NCBI GenBank assembly: GCA_902362965.1
Contig: CABIYQ010000002.1
Coordinates: forward strand, 44,085-102,884
Source: Oscillospiraceae bacterium
Lineage (GTDB): Bacteria > Bacillota > Clostridia > Oscillospirales > Ruminococcaceae
Direction of reading: 5' to 3'
DNA length: 58,800 nt
A program made the translations under genes and the position numbers. Positions 54,126-58,800 of the stretch are shown piece by piece; the stretch's first letter is position 1, and each line of letters opens with the position of its first letter. The notes under the pieces are model-generated. The model was not told the origin of the DNA, searched no databases, and saw nothing but the letters and a program-made list of their open reading frames with translations.

Positions 54126-54251
54126 TTATTCACAGACCGTTATATAATTTTTTTTGTATTTTTTATTGTATACTGTTAACATTGTGACGACTGCTGAAGC
54201 AGCAGTGACGGCAATAAGCACTATTCCAAGGATTTTGACTACTTTTTTCAT
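54126..54251 (-). CDS. Small single-pass membrane peptide
   Basis: 41 residues: a Lys N-terminus, one hydrophobic helix (ILGIVLIAVTAASAVVTML), then YNKKYKKN and a short tail ending VCE. GGAG lies 10 nt before the ATG. The 55 nt separating it from ilvE on the same strand contain no terminator. Function unknown; small membrane peptides of this size are often regulators or toxins. Confidence 0.6.
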   Translation of the reverse strand: MKKVVKILGIVLIAVTAASAVVTMLTVYNKKYKKNYITVCE

Positions 54252-54435
54252 ATGAATGCAACTCCTTTATTTTTAAATATGTACTTTTCTTTATTATATC
54301 ATATATTTTTTTTCTTGGCTATAGCGTTTTAGCAAAAAAATAAAGATATTTTAATATTCTTTTTTTGCATATTAACAAGAAAATAGTCGATTTTTTACCG
54401 GAATTAAAAAAATTAAAAAAAATTAAAATTAGTAC

Positions 54436-54464
54436 TTGAAATAAAAAAAAAATTGTGATATAAT
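54436..54464 (+). promoter_or_regulatory. SRP RNA promoter
   Basis: TTGAAA (54436-54441), 17-bp spacer, TATAAT (54459-54464). Transcription would start near 54471. Confidence 0.75.
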
Positions 54465-54502
54465 AATTAAAGTATTTGTGACTGTAAATTTCAGTTGGTT
54501 AT

Positions 54503-54637
54503 ATTCCGGAATATAAGTGTGCGGGCCCTGTGCAACGAAGCACCGTGAACCATGTCAGGCGGGGAACCGAGCAGCATTAAGCGGATCGTTTTGTGTGCCG
54601 CAGTCAGCCTGCACACTTATGCTCCGGAATTTTTTTG
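54503..54637 (+). ncRNA. ffs: Signal recognition particle RNA (small, 4.5S-like)
   Basis: ATTCCGGA...TAAGTGTGC pairs with GCACACTTA...TCCGGAAT, the long closing helix; the apical part has CCATGTCAGG and GGAACCGAGCAGCA, the conserved Ffh-binding loops, with a T-run after the 3' arm. It is the RNA of the SRP that targets nascent membrane proteins. SRP RNA directly before dnaX is the standard Firmicutes order. Confidence 0.93.
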
Positions 54638-54661
54638 TTACAAGCATAATTCAGTGTTTTA

Positions 54662-56227
54662 ATGGAGGTGACCGTTATTTATACAGCTTTATACAGAAAA
54701 TGGCGGCCGCTGTCCTTTGACGACGTAATTTCGCAGCCGCATATTACAACGACCTTGCAGAATCAGATAAAAAACGGCAGAACTGCTCATGCATATCTTT
54801 TTACCGGTTCAAGGGGTACTGGAAAAACTACCTGCGCCAGAATTTTTGCAAAGGCGGTAAACTGCCCTAATGAAAAGGACGGTAATCCATGCCTTGAATG
54901 CGATGTTTGCAGAGATGCGGACAATGCCGCTTTGTCTGATATAATTGAAATTGACGCCGCTTCAAATAACGGCGTTGATGATATCAGAGACTTGAGAGAC
55001 GGTGCGGTATATACTCCTGAACGCTGTAAATATAAGGTTTATATCATAGATGAAGTACATATGCTGACGCCTAATGCGTTTAATGCGCTTCTTAAGATTA
55101 TGGAAGAACCGCCGGATTATGTGAAGTTTATACTTGCAACAACGGAGGTTCATAAGGTGCCTGCAACTATAACGTCACGCTGTCAGCGGTTTGATTTCAG
55201 GCGTATTCTGACAGAAGATATAACTAAAAGGTTATGCTATATTGCAAGTAAAGAAAATATTTCTATTGAAGAAAATGCCGCGGCTCTTATTGCGAGACTT
55301 TCCGACGGCGGAATGAGAGACGCTCTTTCGCTTTTAGATCAATGTGCGGCATATTCGGAAAATATTTCAATGGATACTGTTTCCGCAGCTGCCGGTATTG
55401 CCGGAAGGGGACATTTATTTGATATTATTGAGGCGGCAGTTTCAAAACAGCCCGGAAACGCTCTTGCAGTTGCCGACAATCTTTATTCTATGTCAAAGGA
55501 CATGACGAAGCTTTGCAGTGAGCTTACAGATCAGTTCAGAAATTTGATGCTGTTGAAAGTATGCCCTGAAAAAACAGATTTGATAGTGTGTATGCCGGAC
55601 GAGCTTGACAGACTTAAAAATATTTCCGCAAAACTTGAACTTTCGGAAATTCTTGCTAAGCTTACTGTTTTGCAGGAGTGCAGCGAGCGTATGGGCAAGG
55701 CTTTAAACAAGCGTATTGAGTTTGAAATGTGCCTTATTAAGCTTTGTTCAGTGCAAATTCAACAGAAAACTATTGACAATACTGAAATTTATGATAAAAT
55801 AAAACAAGTGGATAATGTTTCAGTACCGGAAAAAACAGAACGTCCGGCAGAAACTGAAGAAACTGCAAGTCCTAAGCCGGCAGTGAATATGTCGCAGCTG
55901 AAAGCTTCGGATTTCAAACCTCTTGCGGAATGGTCTGAGATACTTGCGGAATTTACAAAGGTTTCTCCGTCTGTTTCGGGAACGCTGGCTGGTTCAAGAG
56001 CGTTTGTGTATTCAAATATTATGCTGATAGATACTAAAAATCAGTTTTTCCTTAAGCTTTTTAAAGTAAAGGAAAATTTTGCACTGCTGACCGAAACGAT
56101 ACGAAGAGTCATGGGAAAGTCTTATGTCATCAAGGCAAGGTGTTCGGCAGCGGCAGAATCCGAGCAAAAAGCCGGAAAACTTATTGAAAAAGCTGTAAGC
56201 AGCGGAATTGAAACCGTTGTTGAATAA
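54662..56227 (+). CDS. dnaX: DNA polymerase III gamma/tau subunit
   Basis: 521 residues. Walker A GSRGTGKTTCA (about 49-59), zinc cysteines CPNEKDGNPCLECDVC (about 68-83), Walker B IIDEVHML, sensor SRC in ITSRCQRFDF. C-terminal tau-like part is about 150 residues. The only ATG (54662) has no ribosome binding site and overlaps GGAGG (54664-54668); with family N-termini (YxALYRKWRP) the real start may be the ATT at 54677, 8 nt after GGAGG. Confidence 0.93.
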   Translation: MEVTVIYTALYRKWRPLSFDDVISQPHITTTLQNQIKNGRTAHAYLFTGSRGTGKTTCARIFAKAVNCPNEKDGNPCLECDVCRDADNAALSDIIEIDAASNNGVDDIRDLRDGAVYTPERCKYKVYIIDEVHMLTPNAFNALLKIMEEPPDYVKFILATTEVHKVPATITSRCQRFDFRRILTEDITKRLCYIASKENISIEENAAALIARLSDGGMRDALSLLDQCAAYSENISMDTVSAAAGIAGRGHLFDIIEAAVSKQPGNALAVADNLYSMSKDMTKLCSELTDQFRNLMLLKVCPEKTDLIVCMPDELDRLKNISAKLELSEILAKLTVLQECSERMGKALNKRIEFEMCLIKLCSVQIQQKTIDNTEIYDKIKQVDNVSVPEKTERPAETEETASPKPAVNMSQLKASDFKPLAEWSEILAEFTKVSPSVSGTLAGSRAFVYSNIMLIDTKNQFFLKLFKVKENFALLTETIRRVMGKSYVIKARCSAAAESEQKAGKLIEKAVSSGIETVVE

Positions 56228-56271
56228 ATAAAAATAACAGACTATTTATAAAGTCAAAGGAGAATAAAATT

Positions 56272-56616
56272 ATGAAGTCAAGAGTACCTAAAAATATCGG
56301 CGGAGCTCAGAATATGAATTCAATGATAAAACAGGCTCAGAAAATGCAGGATGAAATCACAGAACTGCAAAATGATATTGAAGCAAGAGATTTTTCAGCA
56401 ACATCAGGCGGCGGCGCTGTTGAAGTTGTTGTTACAGGTGCAAAAAATATCAAGGCTTTGACAATCAAGCCGGAGGTTGTTGACAAGGATGACGTTGAAA
56501 TGCTTCAGGACTTGATCATCAGTGCAATCAACGAAGCTATGGCTGATGTTGAAAAGACAACTGAAGAAGAAATGAATAAGATCACAGGCGGAGTAGCGCT
56601 GCCGGGATTATTCTGA
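56272..56616 (+). CDS. ebfC: Nucleoid-associated YbaB/EbfC family protein
   Basis: 114 residues. [20 protein letters not shown] and [21 protein letters not shown] are the YbaB signature. Binds DNA as a dimer. Sits between dnaX and recR as in most bacteria; recR starts 4 nt after its stop. Confidence 0.95.
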   Translation: MKSRVPKNIGGAQNMNSMIKQAQKMQDEITELQNDIEARDFSATSGGGAVEVVVTGAKNIKALTIKPEVVDKDDVEMLQDLIISAINEAMADVEKTTEEEMNKITGGVALPGLF

Positions 56617-56620
56617 TAAA

Positions 56621-57223
56621 ATGGCAGATAATAACGCTCTTCCCCTTGTAATACTGGCAGAGCAGTTTGCAAAGCTCCCGGGAATCGGTATGAAAACAGC
56701 TCAGAGACTTGCTTATGCTGTTATGTCCATGAGCGATAATGACGCAAAGGAATTTGCAGACGCTATTATTTCCGTAAAAAATGACGTGGGTTATTGTTCT
56801 GTTTGTCAGAATCTTACAGAATTTGAAGTATGTCCTATCTGCTCCGATGCGAATCGTGACGGTTCGATCATATGCGTTGTTGAAACCCCTAAGGACGTTT
56901 CAGCATTTGAACGCACAAATGAATACAGAGGCAGATATCATGTCCTTCACGGACTTATTTCACCTATTAACGGAGTTGGTCCGGACGATATCAGAATAAA
57001 AGAGCTTCTTGAACGTGTAAATAACGGCAGTGTTCAGGAAATAATTATGGCGACAAATCCTACGGTTGAGGGGGAAGCTACCGCAATGTATATCGCAAGG
57101 CTTTTAAAACCGTTGGGTGTTGTGGTTACAAGACTTGCTTTTGGTATTCCTGTAGGGGGACATTTGGAGTATGCTGATGAAGTAACTCTTTTTAAGGCTT
57201 TGGAAAACAGAAGTGAAATGTAA
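56621..57223 (+). CDS. recR: Recombination protein RecR
   Basis: 200 residues. [16 protein letters not shown] is the helix-hairpin-helix, [16 protein letters not shown] the Cys4 zinc finger, and a Toprim domain follows ([30 protein letters not shown]). Works with RecF and RecO at gaps. Confidence 0.96.
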   Translation: MADNNALPLVILAEQFAKLPGIGMKTAQRLAYAVMSMSDNDAKEFADAIISVKNDVGYCSVCQNLTEFEVCPICSDANRDGSIICVVETPKDVSAFERTNEYRGRYHVLHGLISPINGVGPDDIRIKELLERVNNGSVQEIIMATNPTVEGEATAMYIARLLKPLGVVVTRLAFGIPVGGHLEYADEVTLFKALENRSEM

Positions 57224-57254
57224 GTATTGGGTTGTTTGTTTGCCAATTCAATAA

Positions 57255-57285
57255 AAACCGTACCGTGAATCGGTACGGTTTAATT
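57255..57285 (+). terminator. Terminator after recR
   Basis: AAACCGTACC (57255-57264) with GGTACGGTTT (57272-57281), loop GTGAATC, then AATTTTAA. The T-run is modest. Confidence 0.75.
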
Positions 57286-57311
57286 TTAATAAAATTAAGG
57301 AGGAATATATT

Positions 57312-58028
57312 ATGTCTACACCGCATAACAGCGCTGAAAAAGGTGAAATTGCAAAGACAGTATTAATGCCGGGAGACCCTCTCAGAGCAGAGTTTATTGC
57401 GAAAACTTATCTTGAAAATCCGATTTGCTACAATAAAGTAAGGGGAATGCTGGGATTTACAGGTAAATATAAAGGCATTGAAGTATCTGTACAGGGAAGC
57501 GGAATGGGTATTCCGTCCATTGGTATTTATTCCTATGAACTTTTTAATGAATATGATGTGGATAATATTATCAGAGTGGGCACTGCCGGAGGAATTGCTG
57601 ACAATGTAAACTTGCGTGACATTGTAATAGCAATGGGATCATGTACTAATTCAAATTATGCCGATCAGTATGGCCTTCCCGGAACTTATGCTCCTACAGC
57701 GTCTTATACACTTTTGAGCAGTGCGGTAAATGTTGCTGAAAATCATAATTGTACTTATCATGTTGGAAATATACTTTCCAGCGATACTTTTTATGATGAC
57801 GGTAATTCTTTAGCAGCATGGCAGAAAATGAAGGTTCTTGCAGTTGAAATGGAGTCTGCCGCACTTTATATGAATGCCGCCCGTGCCGGCAAAAACGCTT
57901 TGTGTATCCTTACAGTGTCGGACTGTCCCCTTAAAGGAATTTCAACAACCGCTGAAGAAAGGCAAACAAGCTTTACAGATATGATGGAAATTGCTTTGGA
58001 AACAGTAGCTTCGGCTGCGGCTTATTAA
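57312..58028 (+). CDS. deoD: Purine nucleoside phosphorylase DeoD
   Basis: 238 residues, hexameric bacterial PNP. MPGDPLRAEFIAKTYLE, QGSGMGIPSIGIYSYEL, VGTAGGI, and VEMESAALYMNAARAGK with the ribose/base-binding Glu. GGAGG 11 nt before the ATG. Cleaves purine nucleosides for salvage. Confidence 0.96.
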   Translation: MSTPHNSAEKGEIAKTVLMPGDPLRAEFIAKTYLENPICYNKVRGMLGFTGKYKGIEVSVQGSGMGIPSIGIYSYELFNEYDVDNIIRVGTAGGIADNVNLRDIVIAMGSCTNSNYADQYGLPGTYAPTASYTLLSSAVNVAENHNCTYHVGNILSSDTFYDDGNSLAAWQKMKVLAVEMESAALYMNAARAGKNALCILTVSDCPLKGISTTAEERQTSFTDMMEIALETVASAAAY

Positions 58029-58112
58029 CGCACAAGACTTTCTTGTTCATTTCTTGTACCGTGATTGATGCCGCACCAAAGAAACAAGTTTCTTTAAAAC
58101 TTCTTTTTCTTA

Positions 58113-58138
58113 ACTTTCTTGTTTCGCAACAAGAAAGT
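58113..58138. repeat. Palindrome ACTTTCTTGTT-TCGC-AACAAGAAAGT
   Basis: 11-bp perfect arms, loop TCGC, followed by AACAAAGAAATGCG as at 35596. The best-conserved copy of the family at 2967 and 35574. In the preceding 80 bases a second GTTCATTTCTTGTACC half-copy is visible. Confidence 0.8.
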
Positions 58139-58202
58139 AACAAAGAAATGCGCCCACTCAAACGCCGTGGGCGGCTTGCGGCACATAAAGTGCCGAATTT
58201 TA

Positions 58203-58283
58203 TCCGTCATACGGTTTTTGAACTAATTGGTCTCCACGTAAAAGGCAAGACGTTTAAAATTTACGCCCATGTAAGATGGGCGA
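58203..58283. repeat. Conserved XRE-module downstream block, copy b
   Basis: TCCGTCAT, GAACTAATTGGTCTCC (58220-58235), GTAAAAGGCAAGAC, TAAAATTTAC, then a real hairpin CGCCCAT-GTAAG-ATGGGCG. Same order as the block at 35662. It lies about 60 bp beyond the stop codon of XRE regulator 4. Confidence 0.8.
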
Positions 58284-58341
58284 TACTAAATGGAGAACGC
58301 AAGTTGCAAAAACGTCTTAGTACAGTTTTGGGAGTTTCAGT

Positions 58342-58557
58342 TTATTTTTTACGTATATCTGGATCATCTGTTCTGCCTAGCAGATAATCAACGGATACAT
58401 TAAAATAATCAGCAATTTTTATAAGAACTGCCGAATTTACAGTAGCTCCGTTTTGCCATTTTTGTAAATTTCCTGAACTTAGTCCTAATTTACGTAATAA
58501 TGGGGTTGGCTTTATGTTAGAATCTTCACATAATTTGATAAATCTGTCATAAAACAT
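58342..58557 (-). CDS. XRE-family regulator 4
   Basis: 71 residues. A single helix-turn-helix: KLCEDSNIKPTPLLRKLGLS, LQKWQNGATVNSAVLIKIAD, YFNVSVDYLLGRTDDP; the domain layout matches regulators 1 and 2 but it lacks their C-terminal helix. ATG at 58557 with GGAGG 10 nt upstream; an ATG at 58584 has none. Face-to-face promoters lie upstream. Confidence 0.86.
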   Translation of the reverse strand: MFYDRFIKLCEDSNIKPTPLLRKLGLSSGNLQKWQNGATVNSAVLIKIADYFNVSVDYLLGRTDDPDIRKK

Positions 58558-58620
58558 AAAATAAAATCCTCCGTAAATGTTCAAAATTTACAAAAATGCA
58601 CCACGGTAAGCAAAAATTCG

Positions 58621-58737
58621 TTGACAAATGCACGTGAGTGCGCTATAATATAATTAAGCTATTAAAAATAGCCTAAATAATGTTTACTTTAATCGACACT
58701 TAATTGTAGTATATCATTATTTGGGCTAATTTGTCAA
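58621..58737. promoter_or_regulatory. Face-to-face promoter module C with operator
   Basis: Rightward: TTGACA (58621-58626), 17-bp spacer containing GCACGTGAGTGC (58630-58641), TATAAT (58644-58649). Leftward: TTGACA (58737-58732), 18-bp spacer, TATACT (58713-58708), serving regulator 4 with a leader of about 145 nt. End-to-end span 117 bp. The target of the rightward promoter lies beyond the window. The last 60 bases hold no recognisable gene. Confidence 0.78.
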
Positions 58738-58800
58738 TGGCTGAATTTCTTGTCTTGTACATTCTACGCTTTGTAAAAGCGTAATCAAAACATATTTGTC

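Noticed and set aside
58621..58737. TTGACAAAT...ATTTGTCAA as terminal inverted repeats of an invertible DNA segment
   Set aside because: Only 9 bp long, present at full length in one of three copies, and the sequence is exactly a pair of -35 boxes, with no invertase nearby.

Overview
The window is a low-GC Gram-positive chromosome segment, most likely from a gut or rumen Clostridia of the Ruminococcus/Oscillospiraceae type. The pointers are strong GGAGG-type ribosome binding sites, TTGACA-17-TATAAT promoters, a type I dockerin protein, a lipoprotein GH5 glucanase with duplicated N-terminal modules, a secreted CHAP amidase with cell-wall-binding repeats, a SpoIID-family protein and a small (4.5S-like) SRP RNA followed by dnaX-ebfC-recR. 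No tRNA, rRNA, transposase or CRISPR array was seen. Almost every long gene is a recognisable housekeeping gene.

Layout. 1-2600: htpG behind a perfect CIRCE operator, then an M15 peptidase. 2600-3200: repeats. 3200-7900: a yaa-type cluster (region-4 sigma-like protein, YaaO-like decarboxylase, darA, holB, ricT, queH). 7900-14270 (minus): dockerin protein, CHAP protein, ppk, SpoIID-family protein. 14400-24820 (plus): citrate synthase, lipoprotein plus two-component system, DUF1385 protein, prmC, recA-recX-rimO-pgsA. 25100-30400: small membrane, redox and nuclease-like genes, including a 56-residue ferredoxin. 30430-35210 (minus): YfhO-family protein and a glycosyltransferase. 35560-37300: four-gene-wide XRE regulator island (three genes here, a fourth related one at 58342). 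37860-42511: cysteine T-box followed by cysE, an exporter-like gene, cysS and two cyclophilin-like lipoproteins. 42700-49200: murA, walJ, rlmH, pssA, psd, GH5. 49240-54100 (minus): lipoprotein, then ilvE, TPP riboswitch and thiE-thiD-thiC. 54250-58030: small membrane peptide, SRP RNA, dnaX, ebfC, recR, deoD.

Two things are not explained by ordinary annotation. (1) Three XRE-type regulator genes (35750, 36271, 58342) each have, just upstream, the same 117-123 bp arrangement: a consensus promoter pointing away from the regulator with a different palindrome in its 17-bp spacer, facing a second promoter (18-bp spacer) that points back toward the regulator. This is a face-to-face promoter switch in three diverged copies, like the pR/pL geometry of coliphage 186. 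Two of the loci also share a conserved block downstream of the regulator. (2) A dispersed intergenic repeat of about 100 bp units (six sites, some in tandem, both orientations) always carries a conserved box with core CGACAGGTAA at one end and an A/T-rich hairpin at the other; at three loci the hairpin is followed directly by GAGAAAGGA and the start codon of the next gene, so the repeat appears to supply the ribosome binding site.

All calls come from reading the sequence; no database search was run. Start codons were moved where the ribosome binding site argued for it.
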